Source: Streptomyces sp. NBC_01216 (lineage in GTDB: Bacteria > Actinomycetota > Actinomycetes > Streptomycetales > Streptomycetaceae). From it: DNA of 64,000 bases. This document shows positions 7,360-19,926 of this stretch, one piece after another. The notes under the pieces are model-generated. The model saw only the letters and a program-made list of their open reading frames with translations, made no database searches and was not told where the DNA came from. How positions within the stretch are numbered: position 1 is the stretch's first letter; each line of letters begins with the position of its first letter. Both the position numbers and the translations under genes were made by a program. The stretch spans positions 434,001 through 498,000 of the forward strand of contig NZ_CP108677.1 in the NCBI RefSeq assembly GCF_035994945.1, in the 5' to 3' direction.

Positions 7360-9129
7360 CTAGCAGCCCGCCGCCCGGAGGGCCTCGTCTTGTACCGCCA
7401 GTCCAGTGACGTTCCGCGGGCGGGACGCCGGCGAAGCGGGCGGTACACCACAGGTGAGGTAGGACGGGGTGCCGGTGGCGGGCTCCTTGCGGACGAACGC
7501 GCGGCGCAGCGCGTGGTAGGGGGCCCGCGGGTCGTCGAAGATCCGCCGCATCCGGACCAGCTCGGCTTCCCGGTAGGCCGCCAGCGGGCGTTCGGCCTCG
7601 TCGCGTTCGCGGCGGCCCTTCTTCCGGGCGACCCGGGACGCGAGGGACGGCAGCGCGGCCAGGTGCGCGGCGAGCCGGGCCGTCTCGTCGGCGAAGGCTC
7701 CGGGACCGCAGGGGAGCGTGCGGTCGACGAGGCCGGACGACAGCGCGGCGGCGGAGCTCACCGGCAGGGCGTCGGTGGTGAGGCGGGCCGCGGTCTCGGC
7801 TCCGGTCCGGCGGGGCAGGGTGTAGGTCCAGTACTCCGAGCCGTACAGCCCCATCAGACGGTAGTGGGGGTTCAGCACGACGCCTTCGCGGCACCAGACC
7901 TCGTCGGCGGCGAGGGCCAGCATGACGCCGCCCGCCGCCGCGTTCCCGCCGAGCGCGGAGACGACGAGACGGTCGGTGGTCGTGAGGACGGCCTCGACGA
8001 GGTCGTCGATGGCGTTGATGTTGGCCCAGGACTCGGCGGCCGGGTCCGCGGCGGCCTCGATGACACCCAGGTGGATGCCGTTGGAGAAGAAGTCGCGGGC
8101 ACCGCCGAGGACGAGGACCGAGGTGGGACGCGACAGCGCGGTCCGGTACGCCGCCAGGAGACGCCGGCAGTGCGCCGTGCTCATCGCGCCACCCGGGAAG
8201 GAGAACGTCAGGAAGCCGACGTCGCCCTCCTCGCGGTAGCCGATGTCGGCCCAGGGCGCCGTCGCCGCGGGGAACGGCGCCGCGGTGAGGGGGGCGGGCC
8301 GCTCGGGCAGTGCGGGGAGCTGGTCGGCGAGGGCCGCCGTCGCGGGCAGCTTGACCTCGCCGGGCCCGCCCGGGGTACGGCGGGCCCGCAGTTCGGGAAT
8401 CCAGACGGCTCCGTCGACGGTGGCCCGGCAGACCGCTCCGTCCCTGGTCGCGAGGAGTTCCCCGGGCCGACCGCGCAGTCCGTGCTCGGCGTGACCGCCG
8501 TGCAGGAACCACACCCCGCCGAGGAGTTCGTCCCGCACGCCCGGCCGCGAGTCGGCGGCCCGCAACAGCCGAAGCACGCGCTCGGTGGAGTCCGTCGCCC
8601 AGTCGACGCGCCGGTCCTCCTGGCGCAGAACGGGCCGGGTGCGGTGGCTGGTCTGCGGCCCGGGGGTGAACGTGCCGGAGGCGAAGCGGCGTACGGCGAG
8701 GTGCACGGCCCGCATCGCCGCGTCGGCGATCTCCCCGCGGTAGAGGTCGCTCTTGCCGACCGGGGGCAGGGGGCACTCGACGCTCGCCCAGACGTCGCCG
8801 GCGTCCATCTCCGCCACGGCCTGAAGCACGGTGACGCCCCATCGGGTCACGTTCTCCTGGACGGCCCGGTCGAGGGAGGAGGGCCCGCGGTCGCCGACGG
8901 GTCCGGGATGGACGATCAGGCAGGTGTGGGCGGACCACACCTCCTCGGGGACGGCCGTTCGCAGCATCGGGGCGAGGATCAGGTCCGGTGCGTGCCGTCG
9001 TACCGCTGCGGTCAGGTCGACGTGCGGCAGGGCGAGTTCGACCGTGACCGCGTGTCCGTGGTCGCGCAGTTCGGCGTGGGCGCGCTGGGTCAGGCTGTTG
9101 AACGAACTCGCGACGAGCAGGATACGCAC
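7360..9129 (-). CDS. hypX: HypX, CO-ligand synthesising hydrogenase maturation protein
   Basis: Makes the active-site CO ligand from formyl-tetrahydrofolate, a route used by hydrogenases matured in air. It has 589 residues from the GTG at 9129, chosen because GGGAGGT lies just upstream and translation then begins VRILLVASSFNS; a GTG ten codons earlier is possible. The N-terminal formyltransferase-like half carries HPGPVGDRGPSSLD at residues 74-87. The C-terminal half (about 270-500) is crotonase-like, with FFSNGIHLGVIE and GGNAAAGGVMLALAADEV forming the oxyanion-hole and CoA-site regions. It is the first gene of the operon, 77 bases before hhyS, so the operon promoter should lie in 9130-9329. 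Confidence 0.93.
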   Translation of the reverse strand: MRILLVASSFNSLTQRAHAELRDHGHAVTVELALPHVDLTAAVRRHAPDLILAPMLRTAVPEEVWSAHTCLIVHPGPVGDRGPSSLDRAVQENVTRWGVTVLQAVAEMDAGDVWASVECPLPPVGKSDLYRGEIADAAMRAVHLAVRRFASGTFTPGPQTSHRTRPVLRQEDRRVDWATDSTERVLRLLRAADSRPGVRDELLGGVWFLHGGHAEHGLRGRPGELLATRDGAVCRATVDGAVWIPELRARRTPGGPGEVKLPATAALADQLPALPERPAPLTAAPFPAATAPWADIGYREEGDVGFLTFSFPGGAMSTAHCRRLLAAYRTALSRPTSVLVLGGARDFFSNGIHLGVIEAAADPAAESWANINAIDDLVEAVLTTTDRLVVSALGGNAAAGGVMLALAADEVWCREGVVLNPHYRLMGLYGSEYWTYTLPRRTGAETAARLTTDALPVSSAAALSSGLVDRTLPCGPGAFADETARLAAHLAALPSLASRVARKKGRRERDEAERPLAAYREAELVRMRRIFDDPRAPYHALRRAFVRKEPATGTPSYLTCGVPPASPASRPRNVTGLAVQDEALRAAGC

Positions 9130-9329
9130 GTGACCTCCCGGCGGCGGGGGCGGAGCCACACGAGGGCGGCCGGCCCGGACGGCAGTGGCTGCCGGTGTGT
9201 TCGACCGGTCGCCTGCGATGCTGGGGCATGGGGCCGGTCCCGGCCCGCAGCCGTACGGTCATGTCACCTGAAGAGCGGACCGGCGGGGGGCCACTCGGCG
9301 GCGGCATCGCGTCCGCGGCCCCGATGCGG

Positions 9330-10574
9330 TCACGCGGTCAGACGTACCACGACGAGCGCGATGTCGTCGCGGACGCCTCCGGCGACGCCGAGCCGGTCCA
9401 GCAGGGCGTCCGCCAGGCGTTCGGGGCCGAGCGCGCCCAGTTCCGCCAGAGCCTGGGTGAGACGCCCGAGGCCGGCGTCGATGTCCTCGCCGCGGCGCTC
9501 GATCAGGCCGTCGGTGTAGAGGATCAGCGTGTCGCCGCCGCGGTAGGAGATGCCCGCCTGCGGACGCGGCACGTGGTCGGGACGGGCTCCGAGGGGCGGG
9601 TCGGTGGCCTGGTCCAGCAGTTCGGAGGAGCCGTCGGCGTGCAGCAGCACGGGCGGCGGATGACCGGCGCTGGAGTAGACGATCAGCCGCGACCGCCAGT
9701 CGACGAGGACGCTCACCGCGGTGGCCGCGAGGGCTCCCTCGACGGAGCGGGCGTACACGCCCAGGATCTCCAGGGCCTGCGCGGGGCCCGCGACCGCCCG
9801 GCCGGCCGCCGACAGGGCGCTGCGGAGCATGCCCATGACGGTGGCGGCCTCCAGTCCGTGTCCGACGACGTCGCCCACCGCGAGGGTGCAACGGCCGTCG
9901 GGGAGGTCGGCGGCGTCGTACCAGTCGCCGCACACGTTCAGCGAGCCGATCGCGGGCAGGTACCGCACGGCGATGTCCTGGTGATGGGCCAGGTCGGGTG
10001 AGCGCAGCATCGCTTCCTGGAGGGTGACGGCGACCTCCCGCTCCCGGGCGTGCGCGGCGCGCAGTTCCTCGTTCAGTCGCTGGAGTTCGCGGGCCCGCGC
10101 GTACAGCTCGGCTTCCATGCCCTGCTCACGCTCGGTCCGGTCCCGGTCGGAGCCGCCCAACCGTCGGGAGCGGAGGAAGGCCGTGACGTCCTCGACGCGG
10201 TGGATGATCCAGGCCACCCGCCCGTCCGCGTCGAGGACGGGCGTGTTCACCGGTGACCACCAGCGCTCCTCGAAGACTCCGGGCCGTTCCACCAGGGGGA
10301 TGTCGTATTTCTGGACGGCCATCGTATCGGCCCGGCCCGTGGCGAGCACACGTTCCAGGGAGGCGCCGAGGTTGCGGACCCCGTCCGCGTCGGGGTCGGC
10401 CGGGTTGTCGGGGAATGCCTCGAACAGGTGCTGCCCGAGGAGTTCCGCCCGGCTGCGGCTGGTCGCCCGCAGATAGGCTTCGTTGACGTCGACGATCACC
10501 AGATCGGGCGCCAGCACCAGGTACGGGCTGGGCGTCGCGGCGAACAGCGCCCTGTAGTCCATCTCCCGCGTCAC
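9330..10574 (-). CDS. PAS-PP2C (SpoIIE-type) serine phosphatase
   Basis: A 414-residue cytoplasmic signalling phosphatase. A PAS domain occupies about residues 5-135 ([39 protein letters not shown]), a short coiled coil about 145-180, and a PP2C/SpoIIE domain the rest. Metal-binding aspartates are visible in CGDWYDA and VGDVVGHG, and in YTDGLIERR and [11 protein letters not shown]. Such proteins dephosphorylate STAS-domain anti-sigma antagonists in Streptomyces partner-switching systems. The only STAS gene seen here is 19 kb away (29035). It lies 200 bases upstream of hypX on the same strand but looks like its own transcription unit. The signal sensed by the PAS domain is unknown. Confidence 0.92.
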   Translation of the reverse strand: MTREMDYRALFAATPSPYLVLAPDLVIVDVNEAYLRATSRSRAELLGQHLFEAFPDNPADPDADGVRNLGASLERVLATGRADTMAVQKYDIPLVERPGVFEERWWSPVNTPVLDADGRVAWIIHRVEDVTAFLRSRRLGGSDRDRTEREQGMEAELYARARELQRLNEELRAAHAREREVAVTLQEAMLRSPDLAHHQDIAVRYLPAIGSLNVCGDWYDAADLPDGRCTLAVGDVVGHGLEAATVMGMLRSALSAAGRAVAGPAQALEILGVYARSVEGALAATAVSVLVDWRSRLIVYSSAGHPPPVLLHADGSSELLDQATDPPLGARPDHVPRPQAGISYRGGDTLILYTDGLIERRGEDIDAGLGRLTQALAELGALGPERLADALLDRLGVAGGVRDDIALVVVRLTA

Positions 10575-10840
10575 GTGCTCACCGGCTCCTCATGTCCGGC
10601 CGAGGAACGGCCTTACCGCCAACGTACGCACCCGGCGCGCGGTCCGCGCGTCGTGCCCTCCCCCGGCCCGTTCGCCCCTCTCCGGGACGGAGGGAGACCC
10701 GCGGGTGACGGCGAGGGCCCGGCCGCGCCGTCCGGCGGTCCCGGCACCGGCCTCCCCCACCGTGACCGGACGGTCCGGTCCGCTGCCCGACGCGCCGCGG
10801 CAGCCCGTCCGGCACCGCCTTCGCCGCCGTGGGTGGAGCG

Positions 10841-11245
10841 TCAGCCCGCCTGGCTCAGTTCCAGCAGGTGGCCGTCGGGGTCCCGGAGGAAGCAGCGCAC
10901 CTCGACGCCGTGGTCCACCGGCGGGGTGAGGAACTCCGCGCCCCTCGCCACGAGCGTCTGGTACGCGGCGCGGCAGTCGGCCACCCTGAAGGTCATGGCG
11001 TGGCTGACCGCGTCCGGGTCGCCCGGGGCCGTGAAGGTGACCGTCGGCTTGTCGTCGCTGGGCCCTCCTCCGGTGACCAGCAGCAGCCAGGTGCCGCTCA
11101 GACGCAGGACGGCGCTGGTGCCGCCGTACTCGCGCACGACCTCGGCACCGACGACGTCACGGTAGAAGTCGCGGGACCGGTCGACGTCCCCCACCACCAG
11201 GATGTGGGTCAGCTCGGTACCTTCGGGGAATTCCCTGGTCGTCAT
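10841..11245 (-). CDS. VOC-family (glyoxalase-like) protein, single domain
   Basis: A 134-residue single vicinal-oxygen-chelate domain: LTHILVVGDVDRSRDFYRDVVG at the start, AVSHAMTFRVADCRAAYQTL in the middle, and VRCFLRDPDGHLLELSQ at the C-terminus. The last stretch holds the usual metal-ligand glutamate (LLELSQ). Such proteins cover dioxygenases, lyases and antibiotic-binding proteins, so the substrate cannot be predicted. The start at 11245 gives the expected domain boundary. It is on the minus strand, about 75 bases downstream of the FMN reductase stop, and may be cotranscribed with it. Confidence 0.88.
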   Translation of the reverse strand: MTTREFPEGTELTHILVVGDVDRSRDFYRDVVGAEVVREYGGTSAVLRLSGTWLLLVTGGGPSDDKPTVTFTAPGDPDAVSHAMTFRVADCRAAYQTLVARGAEFLTPPVDHGVEVRCFLRDPDGHLLELSQAG

Positions 11246-11320
11246 GCGCGGCTCCGTGGGGGCGTGGGGTCGGGATGCCGGGTGCGGCCGTCCGTCCGGG
11301 CCCGGCCTGGCCCGGAGGGT

Positions 11321-15344
<4,024 letters not shown>

Positions 15345-15350
15345 TCCCGG

Positions 15351-15384
15351 CGTCCGGGCCGGCCTTCACCGGCCGGTCCGGACG
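15351..15384. terminator. Terminator after katG
   Basis: An inverted repeat with 14-base arms: CGTCCGGGCCGGCC, loop TTCACC, then GGCCGGTCCGGACG. One position is mismatched (G opposite T on the transcript, a wobble pair). It starts seven bases after the katG stop and lies before the convergent manA gene, so it may act in both directions. Confidence 0.8.
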
Positions 15385-15440
15385 CGCGTCCCGCCGTCGT
15401 GAGTCCCACCGCCGGCCCGGCGGCCCCGCTGCGGCGCCCG

Positions 15441-15488
15441 GTCAGTGACCGGTGGAGGCGTCGGGTCAGTGACCGGCGGAGGCGTCCG
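15441..15488. repeat. 24-base tandem duplication covering the manA stop
   Basis: Two adjacent 24-base units, GTCAGTGACCGGTGGAGGCG followed by TCGG and GTCAGTGACCGGCGGAGGCG followed by TCCG, differ at two positions. On the minus strand each unit encodes a DASxGH-stop ending, so the manA 3' end including its stop codon is duplicated. The second copy is downstream of the used stop and therefore untranslated. Confidence 0.85.
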
Positions 15489-16674
15489 CCGGGTCCGCCA
15501 CCCCGGCACTGAACACCGTGGCGTGGCCGGTCAGGGTGACCGGTTCCCAGGCCGGGACGTAGACGGCTCGGCCAGGCCCGATCCGTACGGCCTCGTCCGC
15601 CGAGGTCAGCAGGGCCTCGCCCTCGGTGCACAGGACGATGCGCGGTGCGCCGGCGCGCAGCGGACGCGCGGGGTCCCCGGAGCGGGCCGTGATCCGGGTG
15701 AGCCGGAAGTCGTCGACCGGCGCGGGGTAGTGGTGTGCGCCCGCCGCCTCGACCCGTGGTGTCAGGGTCCGGTGGGGCGGCGCGGTGAACCGGACGACCT
15801 TGAGGAGCTCTTCCGCGTCCACGTGCTTGGCCGTCAGTCCGCACCGCAGGACGTTGTCGGAGCCGGCCATCACCTCCACGCCCAGTCCGGACAGGTAGGC
15901 GTGCGGGACGCCGGCTCCCAGGAAGAGCGCCTCCCCCGGTTCGAGCCGGACGTACCGCAGCATCAGCGCGGGCAGCAGCCCGGTGTCGCCCGGATGCGCG
16001 CGGGCGATCGCGCGATAGGCGGCCCAGTCCGCCCGGTGGGGGCCCTCCCGGCCCGCCGCGTGCGCCACGGCGCCGGCGGTGGCGTCCAGGAGCCCCGGAG
16101 CGGGGGCGAGGAGGCCGGTGAAGACCGACTGGAGGGCGGCCTCCTCGGGGCCGGTCCGCAGGACCTCGGCGAAGGGGCGCAGGCCCGGCACGCCCAGGTC
16201 GTCCAGGAGGGCGGCACTCTCCCCGGGTGCCCGGAAGCCGCACAGCCCCTCGAACGGGGTGAGGGCGACGATCATCTCCGGCTTGTGTCGGCGGTCGCGG
16301 TAGTTGCGGTGCGGCGCGTCCAGCGGGACTCCCCGGGCGTTCTCGGCCGCGTAGCCCGCCTCCGCCTGGGCCGCGTCCGGATGGACCTGCAGGGAGAGCG
16401 GGGCGTCGGCCGCGAGCAGCTTCAACAGGAAGGGCAGCCGCGGACCGAAGCGCCGCAGCGCGGGCGCGCCCAGTTCCCTGCCCGGATCGGCGGCGATGAC
16501 ACGGTCGAGCGGAAGGACGGCGCCCTCGCGCTCGATCAGGGAGGGCGCCGCCGGGTGGGCGCCCAGCCACAGTTCGGCCTGCGGCTCACCGGTCACGGGC
16601 AGGCCCATCAGCCGGGGCAGTGCGGTCGGCGAGCCCCACGCGTAGGGCTGAACGGTGGCGGAGAGGAGATCCAT
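15466..16674 (-). CDS. manA: Mannose-6-phosphate isomerase, class I
   Basis: Zinc enzyme interconverting mannose-6-phosphate and fructose-6-phosphate for glycolysis and GDP-mannose supply. It has 402 residues. Zinc ligands are visible in LQVHPD and HKPEM, and the active-site GAGVPHAYLSG motif is at mid-protein. The start at 16674 gives MDLLSATVQPYAWGS, the family's usual N-terminus, with AGGAAA upstream; longer readings add a non-conserved basic stretch. It does not sit next to manB or other mannose genes here. A perfect 12-base palindrome about 200 bases upstream of the start (16873-16884) may be an operator. The 3' end carries a tandem duplication. Confidence 0.93.
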   Translation of the reverse strand: MDLLSATVQPYAWGSPTALPRLMGLPVTGEPQAELWLGAHPAAPSLIEREGAVLPLDRVIAADPGRELGAPALRRFGPRLPFLLKLLAADAPLSLQVHPDAAQAEAGYAAENARGVPLDAPHRNYRDRRHKPEMIVALTPFEGLCGFRAPGESAALLDDLGVPGLRPFAEVLRTGPEEAALQSVFTGLLAPAPGLLDATAGAVAHAAGREGPHRADWAAYRAIARAHPGDTGLLPALMLRYVRLEPGEALFLGAGVPHAYLSGLGVEVMAGSDNVLRCGLTAKHVDAEELLKVVRFTAPPHRTLTPRVEAAGAHHYPAPVDDFRLTRITARSGDPARPLRAGAPRIVLCTEGEALLTSADEAVRIGPGRAVYVPAWEPVTLTGHATVFSAGVADPADASAGH

Positions 16675-16872
16675 GGACTCTGTTTCCTGGGCGAAGACGA
16701 CGTGCGGGCGAACACGGGTCCCGGTGGAGTGGGACAGCGGACGAACACCGTCCGCCGGCGCGCGGACCGGCGGACAAGGTGCGTTCCGACGGCCCCGCGA
16801 GCGGCTCGGGAGGCGCCGGCGCCCCTTCACGCACCGGCGGAGCTCGCGTGTGCGGACACTCTGCCCGTCTGT

Positions 16873-16884
16873 GACAACGTTGTC
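16873..16884. promoter_or_regulatory. Perfect palindrome GACAACGTTGTC, LacI-like operator
   Basis: A 12-base perfect palindrome centred on CG, the form of many LacI-family operators controlling sugar genes in actinomycetes. It lies about 200 bases upstream of manA on its promoter side. No LacI gene is in the window, so the regulator would act in trans. Confidence 0.5.
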
Positions 16885-17121
16885 CAGCGTCCGTCCCGCC
16901 CGGCGCGGGACACGGTCCGACATCACTGAGACTGAGGCGACATACACCGGTCATGTCTCGTTCGCGTGACCCGCTCCCCGACCGCGACGGGGCCTGACCG
17001 ACGGCGGATGGCCTCCCGGGCGGCGGGCGCGCTGTCTCCGCGCGGGGCGCCCGTACTGCATCCCGTGGACGGGACCCTGGACTCGCTTCCGTGGGTCGCG
17101 CCCCGCCGTACCCATCGGGAT

Positions 17122-17140
17122 TCCGATGACGGACATCGGA
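17122..17140. promoter_or_regulatory. Inverted repeat TCCGATG-N5-CATCGGA upstream of DJ-1 gene
   Basis: Seven-base arms match perfectly around an ACGGA spacer, 170 bases before the DJ-1 start. The size fits a dimeric helix-turn-helix repressor site; the regulator is unknown. Confidence 0.4.
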
Positions 17141-17309
17141 TTCACCATTGGTGAGCCGAGGGACACCGGCTTACGGTCGAGGACGTGGCCGCACCGGCCG
17201 TCCGCGCCGGGAGCGTCTCTTCCCCGCCGCGTGCACCCGTGTGCGCGCCCCCTGTTCAGGGGCCCGGCCGGGCCCCTGTCCCACGCCCACCTCCCGGAGT
17301 GAACACACC

Positions 17310-18005
17310 ATGTCGAAGATCCTTTTCGTGATGACCGGCGCCGACCACTGGACGCTCGCCGACGGCACGAAGCACCCGACGGGCTTCTGGGCCGAGGAGG
17401 TCGTGGCTCCCTGTCGGGCGTTCACGGCGGCGGGCCACGAGGTCGTCGTCGCGACTCCGGGCGGCGTCGAGCCGACCGTCGACCGCGGCAGCCTCGCCCC
17501 GGAGGCGAACGGCGGTCCGGAGGGGGCCGCGGAGGTCGCCGCGGCGCTCGCCTCGATGGCGGCGCTGCGGCAGCCGGTCCGGCTGGAGGACGTGCTCCTC
17601 GACGACTACGACGCGGTCTTCTACCCGGGCGGCCACGGCCCGATGGAGGACCTCGCCGTGAGCGCGGACTCGGGCCGGCTGCTGATCGCGGCCCTGAGGT
17701 CGGGGAAGCCGCTGGCCGTGGTGTGTCACGGCCCGGCCGCGTTGCTCGCCGCCGTCGACCAGGACGGGAAGAACGCGTTCGCGGGTTACCGGGTCGCCGC
17801 GTTCAGCAACGCGGAGGAGACCCAGGCCGGTCTCGCCGACAAGGCGAAGTGGCTGCTGCAGACGCGCCTGACGGAGGCCGGTGTCGACGTCCGGGTGGGC
17901 GAGCCGTGGGCCCCGAACGTCGTCGTCGACCGCAATCTGGTGACCGGCCAGAACCCGGCCTCCTCCGCTCCCCTCGCGGCGGAGGTACTCGGGAAGCTGG
18001 CCTGA
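17310..18005 (+). CDS. DJ-1/PfpI family protein (Hsp31/glyoxalase III-like)
   Basis: A 231-residue type 1 glutamine-amidotransferase-fold protein. The nucleophile elbow is AVVCHGPAAL (Cys at about 137), and the upstream acid residue is in VFYPGGHGPMEDLA. The N-terminal MSKILFVMTGADHWTLADG is typical of the Hsp31-like branch, which acts on methylglyoxal or protein glycation adducts. It has no signal peptide. The start at 17310 is the conserved one, although the ORF stays open upstream; GGAG lies about ten bases before it. It may belong with the oxidative-stress genes nearby, but nothing in the sequence proves that. Confidence 0.9.
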   Translation: MSKILFVMTGADHWTLADGTKHPTGFWAEEVVAPCRAFTAAGHEVVVATPGGVEPTVDRGSLAPEANGGPEGAAEVAAALASMAALRQPVRLEDVLLDDYDAVFYPGGHGPMEDLAVSADSGRLLIAALRSGKPLAVVCHGPAALLAAVDQDGKNAFAGYRVAAFSNAEETQAGLADKAKWLLQTRLTEAGVDVRVGEPWAPNVVVDRNLVTGQNPASSAPLAAEVLGKLA

Positions 18006-18105
18006 CGACGCGCTCCCGCGGCCAGGGCGGACGGCGGTCCACCGCCCCCGGCCGCGGCCCGCCCCGCCGCCCGGCACCGGGGGCCCGCGCCGCCGGCGGC
18101 CGGGC

Positions 18106-18501
18106 TCACGCGCTGTCCGCGGCCTCCCGGGCGATCCGGTCGAACTGGGCGCCCATCGCCTCCGACAGCGCCTTCGCGGCGGACAGCGGTCGAACCATGA
18201 CGGTGAAGTCGTCGATCCTGCCCTCCTCGTCGAAGTGGAGGAGGTCGCAGCCCTGGACGCGCTTGCCGTCGACGGTCGCGGTGAAGACGAGGGCGTGGTC
18301 GCGCCCGTCCGGGTTCGCGATCTCCCGCACGTAGACGAAGTCCTCGAAGACACGCATGACCGCGCGCAGAATCGCGGCCGTGACGGCCCTGCCTTCGTAG
18401 GGCTTGAAGGCGACGGGGCTGGTGAAGACGACGTCGGTGGCGAGCAGCGCCTCCAGGGCCTCGGCGTCGCGGTTCTCGACTGCCTTGCGGAACGGGTGCA
18501 T
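18106..18501 (-). CDS. SnoaL/NTF2-like protein
   Basis: A 131-residue NTF2-fold protein: an N-terminal helix pair (FRKAVENRDAEALEALLATDV), then FTSPVAFKPYEGR, and beta strands ending VQGCDLLHFDEEGRIDDFTVMVRP. Members are small-molecule binding or isomerase-type proteins; many are uncharacterised, so no reaction is proposed. The start ATG at 18501 follows an AT-rich inverted repeat that probably serves as operator and promoter. It is convergent with the DJ-1 gene and stands alone. Confidence 0.85.
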   Translation of the reverse strand: MHPFRKAVENRDAEALEALLATDVVFTSPVAFKPYEGRAVTAAILRAVMRVFEDFVYVREIANPDGRDHALVFTATVDGKRVQGCDLLHFDEEGRIDDFTVMVRPLSAAKALSEAMGAQFDRIAREAADSA

Positions 18502-18518
18502 CGAACCCTCATCTACTC

Positions 18519-18534
18519 AACTAATTGACTAGTT
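18519..18534. promoter_or_regulatory. Inverted repeat AACTA-N6-TAGTT, MarR/TetR-like operator
   Basis: The sequence AACTAATTGACTAGTT stands out as AT-rich in a very GC-rich genome. It has five-base perfect arms and an overlapping TCAA-CTAA-TTGA palindrome. It starts 17 bases upstream of the NTF2-like gene. The size and composition fit a MarR-, HxlR- or TetR-type repressor overlapping the promoter. Confidence 0.55.
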
Positions 18535-18601
18535 TCGTTGGAGGGTACGACGGGGCTGCGGGCCTGTCCAGGGCGGGGACACGCGCCATCGGCGGGGGCG
18601 G

Positions 18602-19333
18602 TCAGGACGCCGGACGGGTCGACGTCAGCACGCCGATCTTGTCGATGCGGTGCTCCGGGTTGCCCTGGGCGTCGCGCCAGCGGTTGCCCGCGGCGTTGTC
18701 CTCGGGCGTCGCGCACGTGGAGAGAGTGATCATCGCCCGGCTGGGGGTCCGCCCCGGCTCGCCCGGAACGGCGGCGCGCTGTTCGGCGAGGGAGCGGGCG
18801 GACCGGAAGGACGTCTCTCGCGTGCCGGTGATCGTGTACACGTAGACGGTGTCACCCTGGGTGACCTGGACGGAGTCTCCGACGCCGACCGCGGGCAACT
18901 CCCGCAGGGGCCCGCCGGCGGAGAGCCGGTGGGCGGTCACCAGATAGTTGCCCACCTCGCCTGGCCCGACCCCGCCGTTCTTCCCGTAGGGGCTCGCCGC
19001 GACGCCCCGGTCCTGTATCCGGGTACCCGCGGCGTCGTCGGTCGTCCCCTCGTACGGCACGATCCGCAGCGCGGTGAGGTCGATCGCCGGTATCGCCAGC
19101 TCGGCGGACCGGCTCAGCGCGGTCGGCTCGGGATCGGGCGCCGGAGCCGCCACCCGGGTGGGCGGGGCGGGAATCGGGGCCGCGGACGTGGAGGCCACGG
19201 CCGACGGGACCGCGTCACGCAGGGAGGACGGATCACCGGCCGGAACGCCCGCACCCGTCCCGACGGAGCAGCCGACGAGCAGACCGACGGTCATCGCGGC
19301 CAAGGCGGTGGAAACGACTCGAGGACTCGGCAT
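18602..19333 (-). CDS. Class E/F sortase-like lipoprotein
   Basis: An extracytoplasmic cysteine transpeptidase of 243 residues. The signal peptide ends in LLVGC, a lipobox, so the protein is probably anchored through a lipid. A Pro/Ala-rich linker covers about 25-75. The sortase domain follows, with the catalytic histidine in NYLVTAHRLS, the cysteine in ITLSTCATPED and the arginine in the C-terminal NRWRDAQG/HRID region. The ATG at 19333 is chosen because GGGGA lies at the right distance and the signal peptide starts directly; a GTG at 19357 is possible. Such sortases often act alone in actinomycetes. No LPxTG substrate gene is adjacent. Confidence 0.88.
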   Translation of the reverse strand: MPSPRVVSTALAAMTVGLLVGCSVGTGAGVPAGDPSSLRDAVPSAVASTSAAPIPAPPTRVAAPAPDPEPTALSRSAELAIPAIDLTALRIVPYEGTTDDAAGTRIQDRGVAASPYGKNGGVGPGEVGNYLVTAHRLSAGGPLRELPAVGVGDSVQVTQGDTVYVYTITGTRETSFRSARSLAEQRAAVPGEPGRTPSRAMITLSTCATPEDNAAGNRWRDAQGNPEHRIDKIGVLTSTRPAS

Positions 19334-19700
19334 GGCATTCCCCAGGGGGTTCGTCACTGTCGGTCACTGCCACGAGGGCGTACCCAGGGCAGCCCACGAA
19401 GACCGCTTCAGCCAGGAGAACCGCCGGAATCAGCCGCGCATTCCCCTCCCGGCAGGCGATCTCGGCAGGGCTGCGGCGGGTTCGGTGACCGCGCTGGTGC
19501 CGCGTCGGGCGGGGTTCGCCCGTCACGGCGGGCTTCACTCTGGGCTTCGGGCTCGCCCGCGGAAGTGACGGGATGACCGGGGAGGCCGCGTCCGGAGCCC
19601 TCCGCCCCGCCGGGGAGAGGTGCGGGCGCGTCGCGCTGCCGCCGGAGGGGTGTCGTGCCCGGTCAGGCCGCCTGGCCCCCAGGTGTCCGCCCCGACCTCC
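19334..19700. other. Intergenic region upstream of sortase
   Basis: 367 bases holding the sortase promoter region. I see no convincing ORF or repeat. Confidence 0.5.
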
Positions 19701-19919
19701 TCAGTCGGGGTCGCGCGCGGTGTCGCGACGGTGCAGCAGATCGGCTTCCGGATGCAGGTCGAGGAGGTCGAGGAGGGTGGCCAGATCCTCGGCGTCGGTG
19801 GCGTGCTTGGCGACGGTCAGGCGGGCCGAGCGCCGCTGGGCGATCGCCGGCTCGCGTCCTTCTGCTCGCTCCATGTGCACGATGCGACCACGACCTGGCC
19901 GTCCGCGCAGCGCGAGCAC
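19701..19919 (-). CDS. Small conserved-looking protein downstream of xylH
   Basis: A 72-codon ORF from a GTG seven bases after the xylH stop; an in-frame ATG at 19874 would give 57 residues. From that ATG it reads MERAEGREPAIAQRRSARL, then a helical TVAKHATDAEDLATLLDLLDLHPEADLL. The residue pattern looks coding: it is amphipathic, with acidic and leucine-rich helices, unlike the Arg/Pro-rich shadow frames around it. Neither start has a clear ribosome binding site, so translation may depend on xylH. I do not recognise a family. It could be a small regulator or structural helper of the sugar operon. Its reality is moderately supported. Confidence 0.5.
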   Translation of the reverse strand: MLALRGRPGRGRIVHMERAEGREPAIAQRRSARLTVAKHATDAEDLATLLDLLDLHPEADLLHRRDTARDPD

Positions 19920-19926
19920 GGGCCGT

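Larger units (their letters stand above)
16675..17309. other. Intergenic region between divergent manA and DJ-1 genes
   Basis: 635 bases with no ORF I can support. It holds two palindromes (16873-16884 and 17122-17140) and presumably the promoters of manA (minus) and the DJ-1 gene (plus). Confidence 0.6.

Noticed and set aside
6224..9307. 1027-codon minus-strand frame through hypX and hhyS
   Set aside because: Only the last 352 codons (HhyS) are real; the rest is a shifted reading of hypX.
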